Assembly (NCBI RefSeq): GCF_015752315.1
Contig: NZ_JADOVJ010000001.1
Location: forward strand, 1,604,501 to 1,668,500
Direction: 5' to 3'
Source of the DNA: Nocardioides luteus
GTDB taxonomy: Bacteria > Actinomycetota > Actinomycetes > Propionibacteriales > Nocardioidaceae
DNA: 64,000 nucleotides
Below are positions 1-7,146 of the stretch, in pieces. Within the stretch, counting starts at the first letter, position 1; each line of letters begins with the position of its first letter. The position numbers were made by a program, and so were the translations under genes. A model generated the notes under the pieces. It had not been told where the DNA came from. It searched no databases and saw nothing but the letters and a program-made list of their open reading frames with translations.

Positions 1-2
1 CC

Positions 3-1283
3 GTTGCGTGGGGGATCACCAACGCGATGGGCGACTACCAGGATCTCTACCGTGTCGACCTGCGCCCGGGCGGTGACGTGGTGCGGCGGAGCGTGGAGAC
101 GGTGCTCGTCCGTGGTCAGGAGCCGGTCTCGGTCGAGGTCCTCGAGACCGAGCGCGGGCCGGTGGTCCTCGATGATCCGGAGGAGGGCTGGGGCCAGGCG
201 CTGCGTACGCCGGGCCACGAGCTCGGTGACCTCGGCTTCGGGGCCCTGCTCCCGCTGCTGCGGGCCCGCTCCGTCGCCGACGTGGAGGCGGCGGTGGCGC
301 ACTGGGTCGAGCCGGTCAACAACTGGGTGATCGCCGACGTGGCCGGCGACGTCGTCCACACGGTCGGCGGCCGGGTGCCCACGCGTGACGAGGCGGGGGA
401 GTGGACCGGCTGGGTCGACCCGCCCCCGCGGCGTACGGCTTCTTCTGGCGGCGCTGTGGTGACCGCCAACGACCGGTGCATGCCGGAGTTCGACGTGCTC
501 GCGACCGGCTTCGCGCCGCCGTTCCGTGCGCACCGGATCGGCGAGCTTCTCTCCGACGCAGGTCTGCTCGACGCGAAGGACGCGGTGGCGGTGCTCGCCG
601 ACACCACCCAGATGGCCGGTGGGCCGCTGCTGGCGCTGGTCCCCGCCGACCTGTGGCCGCAGGCCCTGGACGAGTGGGACGGCACGATGGACGGGTCGCC
701 GGGCGCGGCCTGGTACGCCGCGCTGCGCGCCGAGGTCGTCGACCGGATCTGCGCGGCACCGGCGCTCGCGCCGCTGCGGGAGCCGTCGGAGCACGGGCCG
801 CTCTACGAGCCCTGGTTCAGCCTGCCGGCCCGGGTGGCCAGTGCGCTGCACGTCATCCTGGCCGCCGAGAAGCCGTTCGGCCTGGACCTGCGTGAACTGG
901 TGGCCGAGGCGGCGAAGGCCGTGGCCGGCCGCGAGCCGACGCCATGGCCGGAGAACCACCGCTTCTGGCCGCTGCACGCGCTGGAGCAGTTCGAGCTCCC
1001 GCACACCCGGTCCGCGCCCGCCACCCCGCTGCCTGGCGACACCGACACGGTCCGCTGCAACGCCTGGATCCCGGGCACCACCGTGACCGTGCGTGGATCG
1101 GTGGCCCGCTACGCGTGGGATCTCGCCGACCGCGACAACAGCCGATGGGTCGTACCGCTGGGTGTCAGCGGCGACCCGGACAGTCCCCACCACACCGACC
1201 AGCACGACGCCTGGGCCGACGGAGGCGCCGTACGCGTCGTCACCGACTGGTCTCTGCTCACCGAGGAGAAGACATGCCCCTGA
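3..1283 (+). CDS. Penicillin acylase family protein, 3' part (5' end outside window)
   Basis: The reading frame is open from the first bases and ends in TGA at 1281-1283, so this is the C-terminal ~427 residues of a longer gene. An AWGITN segment followed by QDLY, then NNWVIAD, a G-R-x-P-x-R stretch and VVTAND are the conserved blocks of the beta-chain of Ntn-hydrolase penicillin acylases, which hydrolyse amide bonds. The processing site and catalytic Ser lie upstream, outside the window. The next gene starts inside its last ten bases, so the two are translationally coupled. With a siderophore-type acetyltransferase next door, a role in trimming or acyl exchange of a hydroxamate siderophore is a reasonable inference. 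The substrate cannot be read from the sequence. Confidence 0.85.
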   Translation, partial: VAWGITNAMGDYQDLYRVDLRPGGDVVRRSVETVLVRGQEPVSVEVLETERGPVVLDDPEEGWGQALRTPGHELGDLGFGALLPLLRARSVADVEAAVAHWVEPVNNWVIADVAGDVVHTVGGRVPTRDEAGEWTGWVDPPPRRTASSGGAVVTANDRCMPEFDVLATGFAPPFRAHRIGELLSDAGLLDAKDAVAVLADTTQMAGGPLLALVPADLWPQALDEWDGTMDGSPGAAWYAALRAEVVDRICAAPALAPLREPSEHGPLYEPWFSLPARVASALHVILAAEKPFGLDLRELVAEAAKAVAGREPTPWPENHRFWPLHALEQFELPHTRSAPATPLPGDTDTVRCNAWIPGTTVTVRGSVARYAWDLADRDNSRWVVPLGVSGDPDSPHHTDQHDAWADGGAVRVVTDWSLLTEEKTCP

Positions 1284-1786
1284 CCGACCCGGTCCTGACC
1301 ATCCGCGACCTGGAGCCGTCGGCCGACATCGACCTGCTGTGCGGCTGGCTGCACGACGACCGGGCCCGCTTCTGGGGCATGGTCGAGAAGCCGCGCGAGG
1401 AGATCGAGGAGATCTACACCTGGCTGCAGGAGCAACCGCACCTGGCGGCGTACATCGTCGAGATCGACGGCGAGCCGGTCGCCCTGTTCCAGACCTGGGA
1501 CCCCGAGGTCGACGAGCTCGGCACCTTCTACGACCGCCAGCCTGGCGACATCGGCGCCCACCTCTTCCTGGCCGACACCCCCACCCGCCAGGGCCGGACC
1601 GAGGGCGTCCTCGACTTCTTCATCGAGGAGGTCATCGTCAAGGCCAGTGCCCGTCGCATCGTCGTCGAGCCGGACGCCACCAACGAGGCGTCTCTCGCCC
1701 GGCTCGACGACTACGGCTTCAAGCGTGGCCCGGTCGTCCAGCTCCCGCACAAGGTCGCCCAGTACGCCTTCCTCGACCTGCCCTGA
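1274..1786 (+). CDS. GNAT acetyltransferase, siderophore biosynthesis type (IucB/RhbD-like)
   Basis: 170 aa. The ATG lies inside the end of the acylase gene (10-bp overlap). The fold pattern is that of the Acetyltransf_8 family: an N-terminal RDLEP segment, a central strand with EIDGEPVALFQTWDPE, the family's DIGAHLFLAD motif, and a C-terminal VEPDATNEAS acetyl-CoA-binding region. Relatives acylate N-hydroxy-diamines or lysine during hydroxamate siderophore assembly in the cytoplasm. From memory, Streptomyces desferrioxamine loci carry a penicillin-amidase/acetyltransferase pair called desG/desH; the order here matches, but desABCD would lie upstream of the window. The gene ends one base before the convergent DUF1048 gene. 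Confidence 0.85.
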   Translation: MPLTDPVLTIRDLEPSADIDLLCGWLHDDRARFWGMVEKPREEIEEIYTWLQEQPHLAAYIVEIDGEPVALFQTWDPEVDELGTFYDRQPGDIGAHLFLADTPTRQGRTEGVLDFFIEEVIVKASARRIVVEPDATNEASLARLDDYGFKRGPVVQLPHKVAQYAFLDLP

Positions 1787-1787
1787 C

Positions 1788-2123
1788 TCACGACAGCTTC
1801 TGGGCGACCTCGTTGAGGCTGGCCCGGAGCTTGTCCCGGTAGACGTCCTGCTGCTCGGGCAGTCGGGCGTCGCAGAACGCGGCCAGATCAGTGCCGGTGA
1901 CCTCGACGGCGCTGCGGCCGGCGGCGGCTTCGGTCTCGAAGAGGTCGAGGATGTCGCGCAGGATGTCGACGATGTCCATGCCGTCGCTGGTGGTGAAGCG
2001 CCACATGTAGTTCTTCATCTCCGCATACACGGTGCGGTAGTCGGCGGGGAGCTCGTTGGCGCGGGCTTCCATGCGCTTCCAGTCCTTCTTGTCGCCGATG
2101 AGGCGGGTGAGGATGTTGTTCAT
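1788..2123 (-). CDS. DUF1048 domain protein
   Basis: 111 aa, matching the usual length of DUF1048 proteins. Small, all-helical and soluble, with the typical N-terminal segment (DKKDWKRMEARANELP) and YAEMKNYMW. The family's molecular role is unknown. Its members commonly sit next to PadR-type regulators, but none is adjacent here. The promoter region carries a MerR-type operator (2188-2208), suggesting control by a regulator encoded elsewhere. ATG at 2123 is the only sensible start. The stop falls two bases from the convergent acetyltransferase stop. Confidence 0.8.
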   Translation of the reverse strand: MNNILTRLIGDKKDWKRMEARANELPADYRTVYAEMKNYMWRFTTSDGMDIVDILRDILDLFETEAAAGRSAVEVTGTDLAAFCDARLPEQQDVYRDKLRASLNEVAQKLS

Positions 2124-2187
2124 GTTCTGCTTCTTTCTTCGGTGGTTTCGGCTCCCTGTTTTGGGGCCGTGGAAGAAGCGTGCAGGG

Positions 2188-2208
2188 CTGACGTAGCGTC
2201 AGGGTCAA
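2188..2208 (-). promoter_or_regulatory. MerR-type operator/promoter upstream of the DUF1048 gene
   Basis: On the minus strand a -35 hexamer TTGACC (2208-2203) is followed directly by the perfect inverted repeat CTGACG-CTA-CGTCAG (2202-2188). A dyad packed directly behind the -35 box within an over-long spacer is the hallmark of MerR-activated promoters. No MerR gene is present in the window. Confidence 0.55.
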
Positions 2209-2238
2209 GCACTGATCCGAAGAAAGTTCTCGAGAGCC

Positions 2239-3531
2239 TCAGGCTGCGAGTGTGTGGTCGAGAAGCACGTCGCGCAGCGTGAACTCTGCTCGAGACAGGG
2301 GTGGGTCTTGTGCCCAGGTCGCGGGTGGTGGGCTGACATAGGTGTGCCCGGTGGGTGTGATGGTGGTGATGCTGCCATCGGGTCCGGGTCGGGCTTGCCA
2401 GCCGATGGCTTCTTTCGCCTGGTTGCATCGTTCGCACAAGCCCTGCAGGTTCTGGGCGCTGGTTTCTCCGCCATCGGCGTGACGCTCGATGTGGTCGATG
2501 TTGCGGATCGGGGCGTCGCAGCCGACGGTCCGGCAGATCCCGCCATCCCGGGTGATGACGAACTCGGCCAGCCCGTCGGGTGCCTTCCTCGAGCGGGATT
2601 CCATCGCCACCAGCTGCCCGGCAGGATCGGTGAACAACCGGCGCACGAACACCTCGGCATCGGCCAGTGCCTCGCGGGCCCAGGCTGCGGGGACGGGGCC
2701 GTATCCCTCAACCATGGCTGACTGGTCGCTGTCGTTGGCGAGGGCGTCGGCGGTCATGACGATCTTGACCTCGATCCGCGGCTTTGCCCCGGCGCTGCTG
2801 CGCCCGGTGACGCGGTCGACCAGGGTGTCGGCCATGACCTGGCCCCGGGTCCGTTCGTCTCCGGCGGCACGGGCGGCGTTGGCGGCCTGGTCCAGGGCAG
2901 CGAACACCGCGACGCCGTCCTTGACCGGGAGCAGGGCACCGAGCCACGTCATCGTGTCGGGTGCCGGCCGCAGACTGACGCGCCGGTCTTTCTCGGCGTT
3001 GGCGGCGTGGGCGACGACGGAGGCCTGGTCGAGGCTGATGGCGAGTTTCTTGGCGGCGTTCTCGAGTTGCCGTAGCCCCATCGCCACCGCCTTCGCCGGC
3101 TGCCCGTTCGGCCCGGGTGCGCAGAGGTCGTAGTCGATGACGCGGCGGTCCTCCAATGAGAGGCACGCGGTCTCGCGGGCCAGGATGGTGGCCTGCCACT
3201 GCGAGAACAGGCCGGCCTTCATCAGGGCGAAGGTGTGCGGCATCCCGGTGATCAGGATCTTCGCCAGCCCGAGGAGCTTCGCACCTCTGGCCGGGGAAAC
3301 CCGTCGCGCCAACGCGATCTGGGAGGCCACGCCTTCGCCGAGCTTGCGGGCAGGGACACCGGCCTCGGCCTGCCGGGCTCGAGCGGCTTCCTCAAGGCGT
3401 ACCGACGCTTCTGCCTGGACGGCCTCCGCGGTGCACTTGACCTCTTCGAGGCGAGCGATCCAATCAACCAGCTCTCGCTCGGACGCACCCGGAGGTGGCC
3501 CGTCGAGGAGGCGGTCGATGGTCTCGTACAT
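2239..3531 (-). CDS. DUF222/HNH endonuclease domain protein (REP13E12 family)
   Basis: 430 aa. Residues ~1-300 are the helical DUF222 (13E12 repeat) domain. The C-terminal ~110 residues hold an HNH nuclease: C-x4-C (CRTVGC), then IDHIERHADGG with the catalytic His, then CERCN. This family occurs as multicopy repeats in actinobacteria, including REP13E12 of Mycobacterium tuberculosis, and its function is not established. Codon use is ordinary, but the 5' flank (3532-3600) is notably A/T-rich for this chromosome. A structured cloverleaf lies ~130 bp upstream of the start. ATG at 3531 gives the full DUF222 N-terminus. Confidence 0.85.
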   Translation of the reverse strand: MYETIDRLLDGPPPGASERELVDWIARLEEVKCTAEAVQAEASVRLEEAARARQAEAGVPARKLGEGVASQIALARRVSPARGAKLLGLAKILITGMPHTFALMKAGLFSQWQATILARETACLSLEDRRVIDYDLCAPGPNGQPAKAVAMGLRQLENAAKKLAISLDQASVVAHAANAEKDRRVSLRPAPDTMTWLGALLPVKDGVAVFAALDQAANAARAAGDERTRGQVMADTLVDRVTGRSSAGAKPRIEVKIVMTADALANDSDQSAMVEGYGPVPAAWAREALADAEVFVRRLFTDPAGQLVAMESRSRKAPDGLAEFVITRDGGICRTVGCDAPIRNIDHIERHADGGETSAQNLQGLCERCNQAKEAIGWQARPGPDGSITTITPTGHTYVSPPPATWAQDPPLSRAEFTLRDVLLDHTLAA

Positions 3532-3847
3532 AGTGCTTATTATATGCTCTCGATCACGATCCTGCTACTCATTTATGCTGTTCAGAGGCCAGTTACGCAG
3601 TCAGTGAACAAGTCACGTGGCTGCTGCGCCACACTCTCGCCGCCGCCCCGATATAGGCGAAATCTTTCTCGATCGGGTGCCGAGTCAAGGATGGCCGAAG
3701 GCCACCGCGAAGCGGCGCCCGAAGGGCGTCCTTGACGCGGCGCGTGATCGAGAAACACTCAAAGAACGGGTCGGCGGCGAACCCTGAAACGGGGCCACAC
3801 CCGCCCAACCGAGGTAAGCCATTCACCAAAACTATATGCAAATCGCA
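3532..3847. other. Divergent intergenic region, A/T-enriched, with a structured element
   Basis: A 328-bp gap between the HNH gene (leftward) and the MarR operon (rightward). The first ~70 bp are A/T-rich (TTATTATATGC and similar) and probably hold the HNH-gene promoter. The middle holds the cloverleaf at 3665-3755. The final 30 bp hold the MarR operon promoter. I see no convincing gene; a possible reading frame on the minus strand here overlaps the cloverleaf and the MarR operon and is not supported. Confidence 0.6.
3665..3755 (+). other. Cloverleaf-forming palindromic element with three C(GAA)G triloop hairpins
   Basis: Positions 3665-3691 pair with 3729-3755 (27 positions: 23 Watson-Crick, 2 G-T/G-U, 2 mismatches). 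The 37 nt enclosed are used completely by three abutting hairpins: TGGCC-GAA-GGCCA (3692-3704), CCGC-GAA-GCGG (3705-3715) and CGCCC-GAA-GGGCG (3716-3728). There are no unpaired linkers, and all three loops are GAA closed by C-G, a triloop known for exceptional stability in DNA. The two wobbles pair only in plus-strand polarity. It lies between divergent genes, so it is not a terminator. It may be a mobile-element end, a ssDNA recombination or replication site, or a small RNA. Confidence 0.8.
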
Positions 3848-3849
3848 TA
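3835..3849. promoter_or_regulatory. Probable MarR operator overlapping the -10 box
   Basis: Inverted repeat TATGC-AAATC-GCATA overlaps the -10 hexamer TACAAT at 3848-3853. Its position over the promoter of an operon that encodes a MarR regulator suggests autorepression (inference). Confidence 0.5.
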
Positions 3850-3853
3850 CAAT
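3848..3853 (+). promoter_or_regulatory. -10 box of a leaderless promoter (3860 gene)
   Basis: TACAAT ends six bases before the ATG at 3860 and no Shine-Dalgarno precedes that ATG, so the transcript probably starts at or near the A of the start codon. Confidence 0.5.
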
Positions 3854-3859
3854 CGGCCC

Positions 3860-4240
3860 ATGGACCCCAGCCTCGAAGCAGCAATCAACGAGTGGCACAC
3901 CTGCGTGAACGCCGCCGACCAAGAGCGCGCGAAACGCGCAGTAGGCGACCCAGTCGTCGTCCTAGGCCCGAAGGGCGCAGGCCCGATCACCCCCGCGCAG
4001 TTCGCCGAGTGGGTGGAGCGTTCAGGAATCAAGCTGACCCCCAGGTCCTGGCACCCGGTCAGCGAGCGCCTGATGGTGGTCGAGGAGGATGCCACCTGGC
4101 CCGAGAGCACGAAGCCCACGCGGGTGGCGACGGTGTTCCGCGCCTCCGGCGGGAAGATCACGGCTGCACTGAGACTGCCGAACCTCGAGGCCGCTCTCGA
4201 GCTGGCCTACGTGTGCCGCGAGATGGCGGCAACCGAATGA
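3860..4240 (+). CDS. Small soluble protein of unknown function, first gene of a MarR operon
   Basis: 126 aa. I do not recognise a family with confidence; the length and the mixed helix/strand pattern (EAAINEWHTCVNAAD, then VVVLGPKG, then RVATVFRASGGKI) resemble NTF2/SnoaL-like proteins. ATG 3860 is preferred over an in-frame ATG at 3836 because the latter lies upstream of the -10 box. It overlaps the MarR gene by ATGA, so the two are co-translated. Such small partners of MarR regulators can be ligand-modifying enzymes, but no catalytic motif is visible. Confidence 0.7.
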   Translation: MDPSLEAAINEWHTCVNAADQERAKRAVGDPVVVLGPKGAGPITPAQFAEWVERSGIKLTPRSWHPVSERLMVVEEDATWPESTKPTRVATVFRASGGKITAALRLPNLEAALELAYVCREMAATE

Positions 4241-4674
4241 CCGACCAGGGCCCGGGACAGGTCATGTTCCATTTCGTCCGACACTGGGCACGCCGGCCGG
4301 TCGCGACAGACGCGGCGGACGAAAATGGGCGACTCGTGCTCGTCTGCGAGGCAGTCCATGCGCTCGGTCAGCGCGGGGTCGCGGTGACCGTGAACGCGAT
4401 CGCGCACGAGATCGGGATCGACCAGAGTGGAGCTTCCCGACTGATCAAGAGCGCCATGGCGGCGGACTACCTGACCATGGCGGCGTCTTCGACCGATCGT
4501 CGACGGCGCGAAGCATCACTCACTGCCGCAGGTCGGTCCATGCTCGACCAGGCGCATCGCTGGCAGGAGGACGTCTTCGCTGAGCTGACCACAGGGTGGA
4601 GCGACAGGAAGCGCCGCGACTTCCAGCAGGCGATGACTGATCTGATGGACCGCTCCTACGCCATCGACGCGTGA
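4237..4674 (+). CDS. MarR family transcriptional regulator
   Basis: 145 aa. The winged helix-turn-helix sits at about residues 45-100: VTVNAIAHEIGIDQSGASRLIKSA is the recognition region and STDRRRREASLTAAG forms the wing (the DxRR signature of MarR proteins). The start overlaps the previous stop (ATGA). It probably represses its own operon through the palindrome at 3835-3849. The ligand is unknown. The gene ends four bases from the convergent lipoprotein gene. Confidence 0.85.
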   Translation: MTDQGPGQVMFHFVRHWARRPVATDAADENGRLVLVCEAVHALGQRGVAVTVNAIAHEIGIDQSGASRLIKSAMAADYLTMAASSTDRRRREASLTAAGRSMLDQAHRWQEDVFAELTTGWSDRKRRDFQQAMTDLMDRSYAIDA

Positions 4675-4678
4675 GCTG

Positions 4679-5176
4679 CTAGGAGTCGGCGACCATCTCG
4701 ACCAGCCGCCCCATGGCCCCGAGCTCAGCATCGTGAACGCCCTCATCAGGAACAATGACGAGCGACCACAGCCGACTCCCGACAGCAACGTTCCCGACCA
4801 CGAGATCCCCGTCGTCGTGCGACTCGATACAGACGAACGCCCGGTCGCCGACCTCCACAGGCGGAGGAGACGGGATGCAGTCCTCCCGGCTCGCGTCCAG
4901 CCCAGCCGAGACGGAGGTGTCGACCAGCGTCGTCACGAAGATCGCTCCCCGGTCGCTGGTGTAGGTGCAGACGTCGTCGTCGGCGGTGTGCGACCAGGAC
5001 CCGGGGATGGCGCTGGCGACCTGGGCGGGCTCGAAGAGACACGGCCCGGAGGCCTCGACGGGGGAGGAGGTGGAAGGGCTGGGCCCAGGGCTGCCGCTGC
5101 TGGGCTCGCCGGACCCGCAGCCTGCGAGAGCGGTCGCCGAGAGGACAGCCGCGACGCTCAGCAGCTTCCTCGACAC
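4679..5176 (-). CDS. Putative lipoprotein in a sigma-factor operon
   Basis: 165 aa from a GTG at 5176, chosen because AGAGGAG lies about six bases upstream and because the N-terminus is then a clean lipoprotein signal (SRKLLSVAAVLSATALAGC, lipobox LAGC). A Ser/Pro/Gly-rich linker follows, then a globular domain with four cysteines (CLFEP, DVCTY, EDCIP, FVCIE), likely two disulfides outside the membrane. It resembles DUF3558-type lipoproteins in size and layout, but I cannot assign it. It lies 43 bp downstream of the sigma-factor gene on the same strand and is probably co-transcribed. Confidence 0.75.
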   Translation of the reverse strand: MSRKLLSVAAVLSATALAGCGSGEPSSGSPGPSPSTSSPVEASGPCLFEPAQVASAIPGSWSHTADDDVCTYTSDRGAIFVTTLVDTSVSAGLDASREDCIPSPPPVEVGDRAFVCIESHDDGDLVVGNVAVGSRLWSLVIVPDEGVHDAELGAMGRLVEMVADS

Positions 5177-5219
5177 GTACGTCTCCTCTGGGGTTGCGGG
5201 GTTCCGCCAGTTTTGCAGG

Positions 5220-5735
5220 TCACCGTCGCAAGCCCGCAACCGAGGTTGGATCGGGCGCGGCGAGATCGGGGAGCTGGTGGCGAAGCCGCGCCAGCGCGTC
5301 GCTGGTCTGGGACTTGACGGTGCCGATCGAGACGCCGAGCGTGGCCGCGGTCTCGCGCTCGGTGAGGTCGTCGTAGTAGCGCAGGACGATGACGGCGCGC
5401 TGTCGAGGCGGGAGCCGCAGCAGCGCGTCCCGAACGGCGACGTTCGAAGTCAGGTCCGGGCCAGTCGCCTCCCGATCCGGGAGGTGTTCGACCACGGTCT
5501 CCCGCCACCGACGGGTGCGCCACCGGGTGGTGGCTTCGCGGGCGAGCACCTTGCGGACGTACGCCTCGGGGTTGTCCTTGATCCTGCCCCACTTCGGGAC
5601 CACCTTGATGAGCGTGGTCTGGACGAGGTCCTCGGCGTCCTCGGCATGGCCGGTGAGGAGGAACGCCGTACGCAGCAGGGCTGGGCGGCGGCCGGCGACG
5701 AACTCCTCGAACAGATCGCTGTCAGGCGACGGCAC
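5220..5735 (-). CDS. SigE-family ECF RNA polymerase sigma factor
   Basis: 171 aa from GTG 5735. Region 2 is at about residues 5-75 (FEEFVAGRRPALLRTAFLLTG, then AEDLVQTTLIKV) and region 4 at about 100-155 (LRLPPRQRAVIVLRYYDDLTERETAATLGVSIGTVKSQ). This is the actinobacterial SigE-family layout, extracytoplasmic-function group. It overlaps the upstream gene (a membrane beta-propeller protein) by 14 bp, implying stoichiometric co-expression. That neighbour is the obvious candidate for the anti-sigma factor, although the order (membrane partner first) is the reverse of the common arrangement. Confidence 0.9.
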   Translation of the reverse strand: MPSPDSDLFEEFVAGRRPALLRTAFLLTGHAEDAEDLVQTTLIKVVPKWGRIKDNPEAYVRKVLAREATTRWRTRRWRETVVEHLPDREATGPDLTSNVAVRDALLRLPPRQRAVIVLRYYDDLTERETAATLGVSIGTVKSQTSDALARLRHQLPDLAAPDPTSVAGLRR

Positions 5736-7029
5736 GGCGCCTCCAGATGAAGATCGCGAGGGCTGCGGCCACGACGGTCGTGCCGGCTGTGATGGTCGGG
5801 ACCCACGGCGACCTCGGACGAGGTGGGGCGGGCTGGTTCTTCACGGGCGAGCTGAGGAGGTTGAGAGCCAGGTTGGCATTGTCGACGTACTCCGAGAGCA
5901 TCGTGGTTGAACCGTCTCGGATGTCGATGGCGACCAGGTCGCCCCGGGCGTCCTCGCCGTGGCGTTCCAGGGCCGCGAGGTGGAACTCGTCCAACCAGCA
6001 GAACACTCCGACATAGCTGCCCGGGATCGGATCGCCGTAGCCGTGGTCGTCGGCGTCCAGGTCCTTGACGTAGACGGGCGTTTCCGCACCGTTCCCGAAG
6101 ATCGCGGCGATGCGCTTCGCATCGTGCGAGAGGGCGAGGAACTGGGTCCGGTCGATTCGCCCTGCGGTCTGAGGAACGTTGGCCGGCGTCGTGGAACCGT
6201 CGGTTTCGATGACGAGCGTGCTCTCGATCCCCGCGACGATGCTGCCAGCTGCGTTGGTGCTCGCGCCAGCGAGCGTCGCCGCGATGGCGACGGCCTGACC
6301 CGTGGCCAGGTCGAAGACCGAGCTGCCAGCATCGGCCGACGAGCAGCAGTCCCGCATCTGCCCGATCTCGACGCCGAGATGAGTGGGGTCGAACCAGACC
6401 AAGGCTCGGCCGTCGAGGCCATGCTGCGTCGACTGCATCATTCGCTCGACCTTGCCGGTGACGGTGTCGTAGACGGCATGACCGACGATCGGTGGGACAT
6501 CGGAGAATGCGCTGCTGCTCGGCACTTTCGGACGTTCCGGGAGCGGATCGGGAACCGAGCCGGTGATCCAGTACGCCACGTACCGGCCGTCGGGTGACAG
6601 CGCGGCGTCACCGAGGTACTCCGGATGCGCGTCGGGTAGGTCGAGGAACCGGTAGTCGCCGGTGGTCGCCGAAACTCCGACCAGCCCGAATCCACGATCG
6701 GCCCAGCCCTTGCGCTCGGCTTGGATCGTCGCGATCAGGACCCCTGGCGGACCCTGATCGTCGGTCCCCGGGAGATAGGGGCTCGGCCTGTACATCCGTG
6801 CCGGGACGTACGTCTTCGTCTCGGTGTCCGTGACGGGCGGCTCGACGGCGCGCTGCTGCCAGGTCACCGAGCCCAGCGCGATCAGCACCAGACAGGCGAC
6901 TGCAGCGATGGCGACGGTGCCGACACGCCGCGTACGTGCCATCCGGCGGCCACGACGCCACAGCTGCCCAGGCGGGGCGCCGCCGGTGGGTGCCTCACGG
7001 GCGAGGTCTTCGAGCAGGTCAGTCAGCAC
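5722..7029 (-). CDS. Membrane-anchored beta-propeller protein, candidate anti-sigma partner
   Basis: 435 aa. GTG 7029 is chosen because GGAGA sits six bases upstream. The short basic cytoplasmic N-terminus (LTDLLEDLAREAP..., then GRRMARTRR) resembles those of SigE-family partner proteins. A TM helix follows at about residues 40-60 (VGTVAIAAVACLVLIALGSV). The exported ~330 residues have repeats of the PD40/TolB type (ALSPDGRYVAYW, LALSHDAKRIAAIF) typical of a beta-propeller. A second TM helix with a basic tail ends the protein. Topology and coupling to the sigma gene suggest a sensor that restrains the sigma factor; this is inference. A much longer upstream extension of the frame runs antisense to the next gene and is not real. 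Confidence 0.75.
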   Translation of the reverse strand: MLTDLLEDLAREAPTGGAPPGQLWRRGRRMARTRRVGTVAIAAVACLVLIALGSVTWQQRAVEPPVTDTETKTYVPARMYRPSPYLPGTDDQGPPGVLIATIQAERKGWADRGFGLVGVSATTGDYRFLDLPDAHPEYLGDAALSPDGRYVAYWITGSVPDPLPERPKVPSSSAFSDVPPIVGHAVYDTVTGKVERMMQSTQHGLDGRALVWFDPTHLGVEIGQMRDCCSSADAGSSVFDLATGQAVAIAATLAGASTNAAGSIVAGIESTLVIETDGSTTPANVPQTAGRIDRTQFLALSHDAKRIAAIFGNGAETPVYVKDLDADDHGYGDPIPGSYVGVFCWLDEFHLAALERHGEDARGDLVAIDIRDGSTTMLSEYVDNANLALNLLSSPVKNQPAPPRPRSPWVPTITAGTTVVAAALAIFIWRRRAVA

Positions 7030-7133
7030 ATCGGTCTCCAGATCGGTCGTCCGATGGCTTACACGTATCGAGCCCGGCGGAAGGTTGGGTGCCGATTTGA
7101 ACAGAATTGACGTGCGGACTTTGCTGGATTGGG

Positions 7134-7139
7134 CAGAAT
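7134..7139 (+). promoter_or_regulatory. -10 box of a leaderless promoter (SDR-HAD operon)
   Basis: CAGAAT ends seven bases before GTG 7147, and there is no Shine-Dalgarno. A TTGACG at 7107-7112 is too far upstream (21-bp spacer) to be a standard -35. Confidence 0.4.
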
Positions 7140-7146
7140 CACCCGG

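Noticed and set aside
3593..3922. 109-codon minus-strand frame over the cloverleaf
   Set aside because: It crosses the structured element and the leaderless MarR-operon promoter; no ribosome site and no similarity to known proteins.
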